Source: an uncultured Porphyromonadaceae bacterium (GTDB lineage Bacteria > Bacteroidota > Bacteroidia > Bacteroidales > Muribaculaceae). Taken from it: a stretch of DNA of 15,961 bases. Under the pieces are notes generated by a model, which was given only the letters and a program-made list of their open reading frames with translations, was not told where the DNA came from and made no database searches. The DNA is taken from assembly GCA_937921035.1 (NCBI GenBank), contig CALEUL010000008.1, positions 1 through 15,961 on the forward strand, read 5' to 3'. Position 1 is the stretch's first letter. Each line of letters opens with the position of its first letter. A program made the translations under genes and the position numbers. Of the stretch, positions 5,777 to 13,680 are shown piece after piece.

Positions 5777-6145
5777 TTAATTACACCATCGGTTGCTTCC
5801 TCTGCCACAGGAAACAAACAACGAGACCTTACCAGCATTCAGTTTACCAATTACAAACTGCCTGAACAGCATACTGTTCTTACTGCATATCCTAAATGCA
5901 ATGGCTATAACCATTTCAAGGTTATAAACGTCATAACTGATTCCATCGGGTTGTCTGACATACTTCATCGTGACCACCTCGTCCAGTTCCCCGTTCTTAT
6001 AGATGTTGTGAATCGCCTTACGGACATCACACGAGAACACTCCGAACAAGTCTGCTATCTCAAACTGTGTCATCCATACGGGTGCAGTGGGCATACTCAC
6101 CACACCGCCTTCACTGATCATAATGATACCTCTTTCCATACTCAT
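5777..6145 (-). CDS. Short RhuM-like protein cotranslated with the integrase
   Basis: A 122-residue protein. Residues 24-101 (WMTQFEIADLFGVFSCDVRKAIHNIYKNGELDE... YDVYNLEMVIAIAFRICSKNSMLFRQFVIGKL) match the start of the RhuM (virulence protein RhuM / DNA-binding) family: a winged-helix-like module followed by the YNL-D/E-x-I-A-I-x-F/Y-R-x-x-S segment. Full RhuM proteins are much longer (about 300 aa or more); here the protein stops after this module with an unrelated short tail. Its ATG overlaps the integrase TGA as ATGA, so translation is very likely coupled. That suggests a DNA-binding partner or regulator of integration, but this is inference; no function is established from sequence. Confidence 0.75.
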   Translation of the reverse strand: MSMERGIIMISEGGVVSMPTAPVWMTQFEIADLFGVFSCDVRKAIHNIYKNGELDEVVTMKYVRQPDGISYDVYNLEMVIAIAFRICSKNSMLFRQFVIGKLNAGKVSLFVSCGRGSNRWCN

Positions 6146-7377
6146 CCCATTACTTTGGCCATCATGTTCTTCACATTATTCATATCGCGCAGGATGGAGG
6201 AATCCAGCACGCGGGCATAGTGCTGCGTCATCTTGATATTGGAGTGACCGAGCATCTTGGCCACGTTCTCGATGCTCACACCATTGGCGAGGCACACAGA
6301 GGTCGCGTACGAGTGCCGCGCCGTATGTGTGGTCAAGTTCTTCTTGATCATGCAGAGGTCGGCGATTTCTTTCAGGTAGCTGTTCATCTTTTGGTTGCAG
6401 GGGACGGGGAGCAGGACTTTCTTCTTTAGGCAGACGGGGTAGTTGGCGTACTTGCGGAGAATAGCCAAGGGAATGTCGAGCAGGGGAATGTTGCACATGT
6501 TCTTCGTCTTCTGGCGAGGCTTGCGAATCCAGAGGTTGCCGTTGGCATCTTCCACGATGTGTTCGGGTGCCAGTTGTTGCACGTCGATGAAGGCGAGGCC
6601 GGTGAAGGCGGCGAAGATGAAGATGTCGCGGACTACGGTGATGCGCTCCAGCGGAAACTCCTTGTGATAGATGGTGAGCAGTTCGTCCATTGTCAGGAAC
6701 TCGCGGATGACTTCTTTCTCGTGGAACTTGATGCCGACAAACGGGTCTTTGGCTATCCATTCGTTGGCAAGGGCAAGGTTGGTGATTTTCTTCAGGCATT
6801 TCATGTAGCGGATGACCGTGTTCTGCTGGCATTCCTTCTCTGTCTTTAGGTAAAACTCGAAGGCGCGCACCAGTTCGCCATTGACTTCTGTCAGCGGCAA
6901 GTCCTCCTTGTCATATCTTTGCTTGATGAGTTCCGCGAGATAACGCTTACAACTCTCATAGCGGCGGACGGTAATCAGGGCATAGTCCTTGCCCACGAGG
7001 GCGCGGCATTGGTCGTTGTGCTCCTGCATGGTGTCGATGATGGTGCGGACGGCCTCGGGTTCTTTGTCCTGCCCGAAGAAGCGTTCCTGCAAGATGCGGG
7101 CAGTGATGAGTTGGCCCTGCTCTTCCATTTCATTAAACATCTGGTGGAGCTTGATCCTCGCCTCTTCGATATAGGCATTCAGGTCGCAGGCTTTGCGGCT
7201 CTTGCCCTTGGCGCACTCCTTCGGTTGGTTCCACAAGGCCGGGTCGATGCTTTTGCGGATGTTGTTTTCCACTCGCGCACCGTTCACAGTGATGCGCATA
7301 CACACGGAGGCTTCTCCGCTCTTCAGCAATTTGGCTTTCTTCAAGTAAAAAAGCACGTTGAATGAGTCTCTTTTCAT
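6142..7377 (-). CDS. Tyrosine recombinase (integrase) of the element, CTnDOT/NBU type
   Basis: A 411-residue site-specific integrase that would insert and excise the element at the tRNA-Phe site. The N-terminal region (about 1-110) is an arm-binding domain (FYLKKAKLLKSGEASVCMRITVNGARVE is typical of the Bacteroides family). A core-binding helical domain follows at about 110-215, then the catalytic domain. Visible catalytic residues are Lys290/292 in the beta-hairpin (KPRQKTKN), H351-TA-R354, H378 (LGHSN) and the nucleophile Tyr387 (TQHYARV). The usual first arginine after TGL is alanine (FTGLAFIDV, A262), as expected for the IntDOT branch, where this arginine is also not conserved. ATG 7377 gives a standard length. 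The stop overlaps the RhuM-like start by 4 nt. Confidence 0.95.
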   Translation of the reverse strand: MKRDSFNVLFYLKKAKLLKSGEASVCMRITVNGARVENNIRKSIDPALWNQPKECAKGKSRKACDLNAYIEEARIKLHQMFNEMEEQGQLITARILQERFFGQDKEPEAVRTIIDTMQEHNDQCRALVGKDYALITVRRYESCKRYLAELIKQRYDKEDLPLTEVNGELVRAFEFYLKTEKECQQNTVIRYMKCLKKITNLALANEWIAKDPFVGIKFHEKEVIREFLTMDELLTIYHKEFPLERITVVRDIFIFAAFTGLAFIDVQQLAPEHIVEDANGNLWIRKPRQKTKNMCNIPLLDIPLAILRKYANYPVCLKKKVLLPVPCNQKMNSYLKEIADLCMIKKNLTTHTARHSYATSVCLANGVSIENVAKMLGHSNIKMTQHYARVLDSSILRDMNNVKNMMAKVMG

Positions 7378-7402
7378 GTTCCTACAGTTTTATTTGGTTT
7401 TG

Positions 7403-7410
7403 CAAAAGTA
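7403..7410 (-). promoter_or_regulatory. Candidate -7 box for the integrase operon
   Basis: On the minus strand TACTTTTG matches TAnnTTTG about 26 bp upstream of the integrase ATG. No TTTG/TTG is found at the normal 19-21 bp spacing, so the promoter may need an activator. Nearby GCAAA repeats (7401-7465) could be integrase or accessory-factor arm sites. Confidence 0.3.
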
Positions 7411-7565
7411 GGAAATCATGCGCGCCTTCTTGATACGCAAAACATTGCAAATCAACGCAAAGTAAGCGTTCGAGGTGGAGATTTTCCGTCCTCCTTTCTG
7501 CTCCACCTTTTGCTCCACCGCAGACGGTAATATCTTGCTGTTTTTTGCGTTTCGCGGGAAAAGAA

Positions 7566-7598
7566 AAACTCCTGATTTCGTTTGGAAATCAGGAGTTT
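7566..7598 (-). terminator. Intrinsic terminator downstream of tRNA-Phe
   Basis: A perfect 14-bp stem (aaactcctgatttc with gaaatcaggagttt) has a 5-nt loop; on the minus strand it is followed by TTTTTCTTTT. It lies 25 nt past the tRNA 3' end and so terminates the tRNA transcript. If the element inserted at the tRNA 3' end, this terminator belongs to the element side and insulates the integrase from tRNA transcription. Confidence 0.9.
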
Positions 7599-7645
7599 GC
7601 AGTGATTTGCTTTTTCTCAAAGTGGTGCCACCAGGAATCGAACCG
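7599..7645. other. Candidate attachment-site region at the 3' end of tRNA-Phe
   Basis: Elements with this integrase type commonly use the 3' end of a tRNA as their attachment core and rebuild the tRNA after insertion. The tRNA here is intact and the integrase gene is 245 nt away. The exact core cannot be set because the other junction is outside the window. Confidence 0.35.
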
Positions 7646-7695
7646 GGGACACAAGGATTTTCAGTCCTTTGCTCTACCAACTGAGCTATGGCACC
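7623..7695 (-). tRNA. tRNA-Phe (anticodon GAA)
   Basis: 73 nt, canonical cloverleaf: acceptor GGTGCCA with TGGCACC, discriminator A, D-arm GCTCAGTTGGTAGAGC, anticodon stem AGGAC with loop TGAAAAT region carrying GAA, and T-arm with GGTTCGATTCC. The 3' CCA is not encoded (CT follows the discriminator). A matched promoter lies upstream and a strong terminator downstream. It marks the junction between the mobile element and the chromosomal operon. Confidence 0.97.
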
Positions 7696-7734
7696 TTTTT
7701 GAGGTTTGGGAGGTTGTTTTCCCTTTTTGCGTTG

Positions 7735-7766
7735 CAAAGTTAGTGACTTTTTGCAAACTGACCAAA
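7735..7766 (-). promoter_or_regulatory. Bacteroides-type promoter of tRNA-Phe
   Basis: On the minus strand TTTG (7763-7766) and TAACTTTG (7735-7742, exact TAnnTTTG) are separated by 20 nt, the expected spacing. Predicted start is near 7728, giving a leader of about 33 nt before the tRNA. No convincing terminator separates it from the upstream histidine-kinase gene, so some read-through is possible. Confidence 0.75.
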
Positions 7767-7849
7767 TTTTTCGGCAACTTTTTTATCATATTTTTTACAC
7801 CACTGCGACACACCCACGTAATAGTTTAATATTCCATGATTTAGCTGAA

Positions 7850-9088
7850 TTATATATCTATCGAAAAAGTTGTCAGTCGCGTGGATTCGGAAGTCTTGAG
7901 GGAGAATGGAAAGCGGTGCGCACGCAGAATATCGGCAATGAGCATCAGTCCGAGACCACGATCGTGCCGCTTAGTGGAGAAGAAGGGGGTGAAGAGTTTT
8001 GCGGCGGCTTCTTCGGAAATGCCGCTTCCGTTGTCGGAAATACGTAGGCGCCATAAGTGGCGCCCCCCTACCCTCTCGAGCGATATGCGTATTTCGCCAC
8101 CCGCACGGTCGCCAATACTGTCTATCGAGTTTTTAACGATATTGATTACAACGCGCTCCATAAGCATCGGGTCGATTGCGGCTTCGCAATTACCCTCGGG
8201 CGCATCGAATTCTACAGATATGTTCTGTGGTGCCATGCCAGACAATGTGGGCAGGAGCGATGCAAGCCATGCATTGAGGCTGATGTGTTCAGGCTGGACG
8301 GGCGGCAGTTTGACGATGTCGGCATATCCGCTGACAAAGCCGACAAGGTTGGCGCAACTATTGCGGCTGCTTGATAGCGCGGCTACTGCGAGTTCGTCGT
8401 CGGAATGGATATCTTCAAGGCTTTCGAGAACGGAAATAACGCTGCCAAGCGTGTTGTTAACTTCGTGGCCAATAGTGCGTACTATCTTATTGAACATCTG
8501 TTTTTCGGCGGCCGCAATCTCATCGGAGAGGCGTTCTACCAGGATGAAGCGTCGCCTGAAACCTGTATCCATGAACCACAGTCTGGATATCCTGACTATC
8601 AGCGCGTCGGCCAGACGTACGGTCTGAGTTTCACCGTCGTTTACTTCGGAAATTGCTTTTGACAATGCTGCGGAGTGCATTTTGTCCCATGCCTGGTTTG
8701 TCTGTACTATTTCGCCGTCGAAATTGCAGATGGCGATACCGAGGGGGGATGCTTCTACCAACAAACTGAGGAGGCGATCCTGTTCAAGGTTTTTAAGACG
8801 TTCGGCTTTCATCGAGTCTATCAATGTATTATATAGCTCCACAATCCTATCGGCATCCGGCTGGCCAGTAGAGCGCAAGCGGCTGCTAAAGTCCTGCTCG
8901 CGAAGCAGATACATACCGTTTTCGACAGCACGAAGCGGTTTTGAGATTGAGCGATACAGCATAATACATACCAGCAGAGCGGCTGTGCCCCACCCTACTG
9001 TCCAATATAATGAGGCATCGAAGACAGCGGACGCTCCAGCTGCCAATATAGTGATTATCAAGAGTATAATATATATCCTGTATCTCAT
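7850..9088 (-). CDS. Sensor histidine kinase (HAMP-PAS-HisKA-HATPase)
   Basis: A membrane histidine kinase of 412 residues, partner of the response regulator it overlaps by 4 nt (ATGA). Two helices (about 6-23 and 31-48) leave only about seven residues outside the membrane, so the signal is probably sensed in the membrane or cytoplasm. A HAMP-like segment (about 48-100) and a PAS-like domain (about 105-185, SPLGIAICNFDGEIVQTNQAW) follow. The phospho-acceptor is H208 in IVRTIGHEVNNTL, an NtrB-like H-box. ATP-binding motifs are NIVKN (N316-N320), SDNGSGI (351-357) and RGLGLML (377-383). As the last gene of the export operon it likely controls that operon with its regulator; this is inferred from gene order. 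It lies upstream of tRNA-Phe on the same strand. Confidence 0.93.
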   Translation of the reverse strand: MRYRIYIILLIITILAAGASAVFDASLYWTVGWGTAALLVCIMLYRSISKPLRAVENGMYLLREQDFSSRLRSTGQPDADRIVELYNTLIDSMKAERLKNLEQDRLLSLLVEASPLGIAICNFDGEIVQTNQAWDKMHSAALSKAISEVNDGETQTVRLADALIVRISRLWFMDTGFRRRFILVERLSDEIAAAEKQMFNKIVRTIGHEVNNTLGSVISVLESLEDIHSDDELAVAALSSSRNSCANLVGFVSGYADIVKLPPVQPEHISLNAWLASLLPTLSGMAPQNISVEFDAPEGNCEAAIDPMLMERVVINIVKNSIDSIGDRAGGEIRISLERVGGRHLWRLRISDNGSGISEEAAAKLFTPFFSTKRHDRGLGLMLIADILRAHRFPFSLKTSESTRLTTFSIDI

Positions 9089-9606
9089 AACTTAAATTTC
9101 TCGATTCGGCGATATAACGACTGGCGAGTAATTCCAAGCTGCCTGGCGGCTTCGGTGAGATTGCCGTCGCAACGGCGTAATGCCTGCTTTATGGCCTCGC
9201 GTTCCATCTCGTCGAGCGTCTCGGACCGCTCTTCTAATTCCCTATCATTCAAGGCTTTTCTTACTTTTGCAATCAAATCGGTGTTGCTCCAGGGCTTTGT
9301 TATGAAGTCCACGGCGCCGTAATTCATTGTTTCGACGGCCAGAGGGATTGTGCCCCATGCGGTGATCATTATTACAGGCAAATCGGGGCGCAGGATACGG
9401 AATTTGCGCAAGAGTTCAACTCCGTTACGTCCTGTGGTAGAGAGAGTTAGGTTCATATCGAGTATAGCGAGGCGGATTTTGCTGTCGCGAACGGCGGCAA
9501 GGGCCTCAGTCTCGGAAGCCGCCGTAACAGACTCAAAACCAGCCCGTTTCAAAGCCAAAGACAAAGACAATCTTACGGCATTATCATCGTCAACAATCAA
9601 TATCAT
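9085..9606 (-). CDS. Response regulator, receiver plus Fis-type HTH, no AAA+ domain
   Basis: A 173-residue regulator. The receiver (1 to about 120) has the acidic pocket D6-D7, phospho-acceptor D50 in LAILDMNL, Thr in VIMITAWG and Lys in ITKPW. A short linker leads to a Fis-like helix-turn-helix (about 131-173: EREAIKQALRRCDGNLTEAARQLGITRQSLYRRIEKF). The sigma54-activating ATPase usually found between these domains in NtrC proteins is absent, so it resembles the PrrA/RegA/ActR architecture and would act as a direct transcription factor at ordinary promoters. The gene starts 36 nt after the TolC-like gene and overlaps the kinase. The likely target is the operon's own promoter (inference). Confidence 0.93.
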   Translation of the reverse strand: MILIVDDDNAVRLSLSLALKRAGFESVTAASETEALAAVRDSKIRLAILDMNLTLSTTGRNGVELLRKFRILRPDLPVIMITAWGTIPLAVETMNYGAVDFITKPWSNTDLIAKVRKALNDRELEERSETLDEMEREAIKQALRRCDGNLTEAARQLGITRQSLYRRIEKFKL

Positions 9607-9642
9607 GAGGCAAATTTAACAATAATTTCACAATTAATCGTA

Positions 9643-11124
9643 TTACATTTTGCATAATTTCACAATATCCGCATTGATATCTGTGCAGTGCTCGTAATCG
9701 TATAGTGTGAGCGACCGAATCTGGTACCAGTAGTTCCAAAACTTATAAAGTTCGTTAATGTACATTCTCTTGCTCTCGTCTTTTTTTGTCTGGGAGTCGT
9801 TGAGGTCGAGTGTTGAAATTTTGCCGATAAGGAAAGTCTCGAAATTGGTATTGTATCTCATTCCGGCAATCTCGTCGGCGCGCTCGGCAATTGCAAGCTG
9901 CTCCTGCTGGTTGCCGAAGCGCTCGACGAGGACGAACAGCTGCTGGTTGAAGTCGAGGGCCTCCTGGCGCAGGCGGCTTTCGGTTACGCGGCGGTTGCTT
10001 TCGGCCACTTTTACTTTGCCGCGTCGCTTGCCCCAGTCGACGAGCGGAATGGCCAGTCCCACTTCGATAAGCTGATTACTGCGCAGGCGTCCGTAGGCGT
10101 CGGATATCACTCGGTCTGTGCCTGTAAATCCAACCTGAGCGTACAGTTTGATTTCGCGCATATTGCCTTTCGCCTTTGCGACCTCGTAGTCGGCCTCGAG
10201 CTGTCGGCGGCGTATGTTTTTTGCGAATTTATTGTTTGAGAGTGCACGGTCGAGGGCGTCGTTGTAGGTTACAGTAGCGTCCGGAACCTTTTCAGGAACA
10301 ACGGGAATAATTTCCACATCCTCTCCAAGGTCCAGAAATGACCGCAGGGTGAACATATCGCTTTTGAGCTGGCTTCTGCAATCGGTGAGAGCGGAGCGGG
10401 CATCGAGCACGTTGAGCTCCATCTGCCGGAGGTCGTTCTCGCTAATCTGTCCCATCTTACGCTTCTCCACCGCCACAGCATAGAGCTTGTTTGCGTTGGC
10501 AAGGTTCTGTTCTGCAATGGCAAGGTTCTCGCGGCTCATAATAAGGGTGAAGAAGTAGTTCACTGTCGCGAGAGCCACATTCTCGGTAGCGCTGAGGAAT
10601 GCAGCCTTAGCCTCGGAAAAGCGGACCGGCTCAATCTTGTTATCCCACTTGAAAGTGTTCACGCTGAATATAGGCTGCTCCAGAGTGAGGGCGACGGGGA
10701 TGGTGAGGAAGCGGTTTGAGCCGCCGTCGTCGAACTGCCTCATATAGTCCAGCGATGTGCCGAGGCTTATCTTGCCACCGGTAAACGGGATATTCTGGTC
10801 GACAGACAATTGCAGCTGCGCGTCGAGGTTGTTTGTTCGCACGAAGCTGTATTCTCCGTCGCCGTTCATATATGATGTATACCTGTCGGCATACGACGGC
10901 ACAGTTCCCGTTAGCGAGACTTCCGGCAGACGGTCGGCGCGGTAGCTTCGCCACTGCCAGTATGCCGTTTTGAGTTCGTCGAGTGCTACGGCGGCGTCGA
11001 CGCTCTTCACGCGAGCCATAGCGATGGCATCGTCCAGGGTAAGAGAAAGTTCTCGTGCCGCCCCTGTCGCAGGGGCGAGCACCGAGAGTAATGTAAATGA
11101 AAAAGCTGCTAAAGTATTTCGCAT
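9643..11124 (-). CDS. TolC-family outer membrane efflux protein
   Basis: The outer-membrane channel of the tripartite exporter encoded in this operon; 493 residues. The N-terminal 22 residues (MRNTLAAFSFTLLSVLAPATGA) are a signal peptide. The mature start RELSLTLDDAIAMARVKSVDAAVALDELKTAYWQWR and the internal repeat SEAKAAFLSATENVALATVNYFFTLIMSRENLAIAEQNLANANKLYAVAVEKRKMGQISENDLRQMELNV are the typical two-fold TolC helical hairpins. The region IPLVDWGKRRGKVKVAESNRRVTESRLRQEALDFNQQL is the C-terminal half of the same pattern. The start lies 6 nt past the preceding permease stop, and the stop is 36 nt before the response regulator. Confidence 0.93.
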   Translation of the reverse strand: MRNTLAAFSFTLLSVLAPATGAARELSLTLDDAIAMARVKSVDAAVALDELKTAYWQWRSYRADRLPEVSLTGTVPSYADRYTSYMNGDGEYSFVRTNNLDAQLQLSVDQNIPFTGGKISLGTSLDYMRQFDDGGSNRFLTIPVALTLEQPIFSVNTFKWDNKIEPVRFSEAKAAFLSATENVALATVNYFFTLIMSRENLAIAEQNLANANKLYAVAVEKRKMGQISENDLRQMELNVLDARSALTDCRSQLKSDMFTLRSFLDLGEDVEIIPVVPEKVPDATVTYNDALDRALSNNKFAKNIRRRQLEADYEVAKAKGNMREIKLYAQVGFTGTDRVISDAYGRLRSNQLIEVGLAIPLVDWGKRRGKVKVAESNRRVTESRLRQEALDFNQQLFVLVERFGNQQEQLAIAERADEIAGMRYNTNFETFLIGKISTLDLNDSQTKKDESKRMYINELYKFWNYWYQIRSLTLYDYEHCTDINADIVKLCKM

Positions 11125-11130
11125 AATAAA

Positions 11131-12381
11131 TCACATATCTTTGAGAGCCTGAGCAGGATCAACAGCCGTTGCTTTACGAGCCGGGGGATATATGCCGGTA
11201 ATAATCAGCACAGCAAGCAGCAGTATTGAAAGGACGGCGCCCTGTATATTGACATTGGAAAACATTCCGGACGGCAAAATGCCGAGTTTAGCGAAGGTGT
11301 CGGATGTAATGGTCCATATAGTAAATGGCACAGTTATAACCGCCGCAGCAAAGAGCATAATCAGACCTTCGGCAAAAAAACGGGCGTAAATATTCCTGTT
11401 TGAAGCGCCGTTCACCTTGCGGATGGCAATCTCTGGCACGCGCTGCTGCGTTCGGAACCAGAATGTTCCAAGGAATCCGAGAAAAATCACAAGCAAGAGG
11501 AACACGGCGCAAATAATATAGTTGCGGATTCTCTGGGTTGTATTAATCTGGCAGGCATCGCGCAAGCGGTCGATGGATTCGAAATCGGTAATGTAGACAT
11601 TCCCGACGTGTTTGTCGCTCTCTTTAAGCGATTCCAAGAACTGATGTCCCATCCCGGGTTTCACGCGGAAAACTACTTTCGTTATATCATCCGGCTCAAT
11701 CAGGCGATATATGACACCTGACCAACGAGGCTCGTAATCACTGCGCCTCATACCGTTTGCAACAGCACCGACATGAAATACCGCGAGGGAATCGGCATCC
11801 AATATGACATCCTTGCCAAGGAAGCATCCAGCATCATCGAGCCCCTCGCCGTAGTAGTTTACTTCGGCCGACGCTAAAATGAAATCACCCTTGCGGAGTA
11901 TCCAGGCGAGCTGCTCGCTGGTTTCGCCATTGGCACCGCTTAATCTGAACACTTCCATCATTTCCGGCGACATAGCGCGCGTATTGCCCTGGAAATATAT
12001 TTCTTCGCCGTCGTCCAGCTTGCACGACACCTGATTACCGAGATAATTGTAGTTATAGGGCAACGAACCCTGAGAGCCGGTAGCCACAACCTCGACATAT
12101 GGATTTGTACGGAGCTGGGCCAATAGCACCTCTATGTCGGTCTGGCGTGAATGGAGGCTGTCGTAAGGCACATATCCTTCCTTACCCTCCCACAAGGTGT
12201 TGAGATTAGCCACGTATATGTCGTCGCAATCCACGCCAGCGGAAGCTTCATAGCTGGAATATATACTATATAGAGAACTGAAAATGAACTGCACGACAAG
12301 AATGACAATAATCAGTTCTACGACGAGCCACACGTTGGCGCGCCATTCGTTCAGCATTTGCTTCAATAGTTTGCGTTTCAT
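11131..12381 (-). CDS. FtsX/MacB-type ABC transporter permease 2
   Basis: A 416-residue inner-membrane permease with MacB topology: one N-terminal helix (about 17-40, NVWLVVELIIVILVVQFIFSSL), a large periplasmic domain of about 240 residues, then three helices in an FtsX domain (about 286-308; 335-357; 378-400). The cytoplasmic coupling motif RVPEIAIRKVNGASNRNIYARFFAEG and the C-terminus YPPARKATAVDPAQALKDM are typical. It starts 10 nt after permease 1 and differs strongly from it in the periplasmic domain, so the two probably form a heterodimer. MacB-type transporters drive export of periplasmic substrates through a TolC channel by mechanical motion; the substrate here is unknown. Confidence 0.9.
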   Translation of the reverse strand: MKRKLLKQMLNEWRANVWLVVELIIVILVVQFIFSSLYSIYSSYEASAGVDCDDIYVANLNTLWEGKEGYVPYDSLHSRQTDIEVLLAQLRTNPYVEVVATGSQGSLPYNYNYLGNQVSCKLDDGEEIYFQGNTRAMSPEMMEVFRLSGANGETSEQLAWILRKGDFILASAEVNYYGEGLDDAGCFLGKDVILDADSLAVFHVGAVANGMRRSDYEPRWSGVIYRLIEPDDITKVVFRVKPGMGHQFLESLKESDKHVGNVYITDFESIDRLRDACQINTTQRIRNYIICAVFLLLVIFLGFLGTFWFRTQQRVPEIAIRKVNGASNRNIYARFFAEGLIMLFAAAVITVPFTIWTITSDTFAKLGILPSGMFSNVNIQGAVLSILLLAVLIITGIYPPARKATAVDPAQALKDM

Positions 12382-12391
12382 ATTATTGATT

Positions 12392-13669
12392 TTACTTAGC
12401 GTTAATAGCCTCTACCGGATTGATACGCGAAGCCTGCCATGCCGGAACCGAGGCGCTGATAAGGTTGAGAATGAAGCATACACACAGGGCGATTACAATT
12501 GTTGCCCAGTTTATCACCGCGCTGAGAGCAGGAGTAAGATCGGAGCCGTATGTATTCATGTTTTCATACAGTCCGCTGTATGTCATTGCGAATATCACAC
12601 CGAGGGCAACCCCAACGCAACCTCCGGCAAGAGTAATAATGAAGTTTTCCCATAAAATATCGGCAATAACCCTTAGGCGAGTGCATCCATATGCACGGCG
12701 GACGCCAATCTCGGCCACACGCCTTCTCATACGGCTATGCAGAAGGCTGCTGAGGTTTATGGCAGGAACAATAAGGAGAATAGCGTATATAAAATAACGG
12801 GATTTTCGCGCGCCGGAAGCATCCGGAGTCTGGTTGCTACCGAAAGATCCGGCAGCAATAGTTTCCTGATCGAAAGGCGATTCATGGTATACAGCGATGT
12901 AGCCCTGTTCAGCCAGTTCGGTGTTGAGAATCGCATAGCGGGCTTTCACCTGTTCGCGGATGCTCTGGAAATCGACACCCTCCTTAACAAGCAGGACAGT
13001 TGATATCCCGCCGAAATAATCGTCGATGCCGTTCTCGGGATTCAGTGTCTGTTCCATGCCATGAGGGATAAACATATCCCCCGAAGCGGTAGTGGCAAGG
13101 GAAGAATTGTCTTTTACGACGCCCGTAACAGTGAATTTCTGGTAATCGACCAAAAGTGTCATGTTCACACATTCAACGGTCCCGAAAGCCTTTCTTGCCG
13201 TGGATTCGCTGATTACGGTAACGGGCAGGTGCGCGTCTGCCTCTTCTTTCGTGAAATACCGGCCTGAAACCAGGGGATGATCGAAGATTTTGAAGAAATC
13301 GGCATCCACCGTGCGGGATTGCACTGTGAAGCTGTTCTCGGTAGAACCCTTTACAATCCACGAGTTCGTAAAGCGCTGGATGTACGATACATTTTCCACG
13401 CCGTCGAGGTCGGCGTACAGTTTGCGCGAGAGCATCATACTCGCTCCACCGCTCCATGCACCGCCACTCTCAGTCGTGAAATGGATGTACTGCCCAATGA
13501 GCATGCGGTCGCGGCAGCTCTCGGGAGAAAAGGGCACGACGCTGACCCGCTGCATAATCACCACAATCATAATAAGGAACACAGCCAGCACCGTGGCAAC
13601 GAATGTAACGCCACTGATGAGCGGCTGGCGCCTGATTTCGTAAAGAATCTGTTTGAATTTCTGTTTCAT
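12392..13669 (-). CDS. FtsX/MacB-type ABC transporter permease 1
   Basis: A 425-residue permease of the same class: an N-terminal helix (about 18-39, ISGVTFVATVLAVFLIMIVVIM) and a MacB-like periplasmic core domain (about 45-290) with the diagnostic stretch DADFFKIFDHPLVSGRYFTKEEADAHLPVTVISESTARKAFG. The FtsX domain has three helices and the motif RRRVAEIGVRRAYGCTRLRVIADILWENFI; the C-terminus is VPAWQASRINPVEAINAK. It starts 11 nt after the ATPase stop. MacB itself fuses ATPase and permease as a homodimer, whereas here the ATPase is separate and serves two distinct permeases. The substrate cannot be predicted. Confidence 0.92.
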   Translation of the reverse strand: MKQKFKQILYEIRRQPLISGVTFVATVLAVFLIMIVVIMQRVSVVPFSPESCRDRMLIGQYIHFTTESGGAWSGGASMMLSRKLYADLDGVENVSYIQRFTNSWIVKGSTENSFTVQSRTVDADFFKIFDHPLVSGRYFTKEEADAHLPVTVISESTARKAFGTVECVNMTLLVDYQKFTVTGVVKDNSSLATTASGDMFIPHGMEQTLNPENGIDDYFGGISTVLLVKEGVDFQSIREQVKARYAILNTELAEQGYIAVYHESPFDQETIAAGSFGSNQTPDASGARKSRYFIYAILLIVPAINLSSLLHSRMRRRVAEIGVRRAYGCTRLRVIADILWENFIITLAGGCVGVALGVIFAMTYSGLYENMNTYGSDLTPALSAVINWATIVIALCVCFILNLISASVPAWQASRINPVEAINAK

Positions 13670-13680
13670 AGCCTTGTGTG

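Larger units (their letters stand above)
1..7622. mobile_element. Integrated mobilisable element (right-hand part; left end outside window)
   Basis: A contiguous block carries integrase, RhuM-like protein, two small HTH proteins, DUF3408 protein, MobC, relaxase, a membrane-anchored mobilisation-cluster protein and defence-type cargo, abutting the 3' end of a tRNA-Phe gene. This layout matches Bacteroides mobilisable transposons (NBU or Tn4555-like in plan). It lacks any visible type IV secretion or coupling-protein genes, so I infer it is mobilised by a resident conjugative element. The right border lies between the integrase start (7377) and the tRNA 3' end (7623). The left border and the second attachment site are not in the window. 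GC content and codon use change visibly inside it: the mobilisation genes are balanced, while the AbiH cargo is AT-rich. Confidence 0.75.

Noticed and set aside
5609..6220. Plus-strand frame of 203 codons over the giant palindrome and the RhuM-like gene
   Set aside because: It lies antisense to the RhuM-like gene and integrase end, starts inside the palindrome, and its translation shows no recognisable domain.
6176..6832. Minus-strand 218-codon frame inside the integrase
   Set aside because: Out-of-frame shadow of the integrase; Arg/His/Pro-rich and without motifs.
7390..7737. Minus-strand 115-codon frame containing AIAQLVEQRTENPCVPGSIPGG
   Set aside because: This is the well-known spurious translation of a tRNA gene; the frame runs across tRNA-Phe and its terminator.
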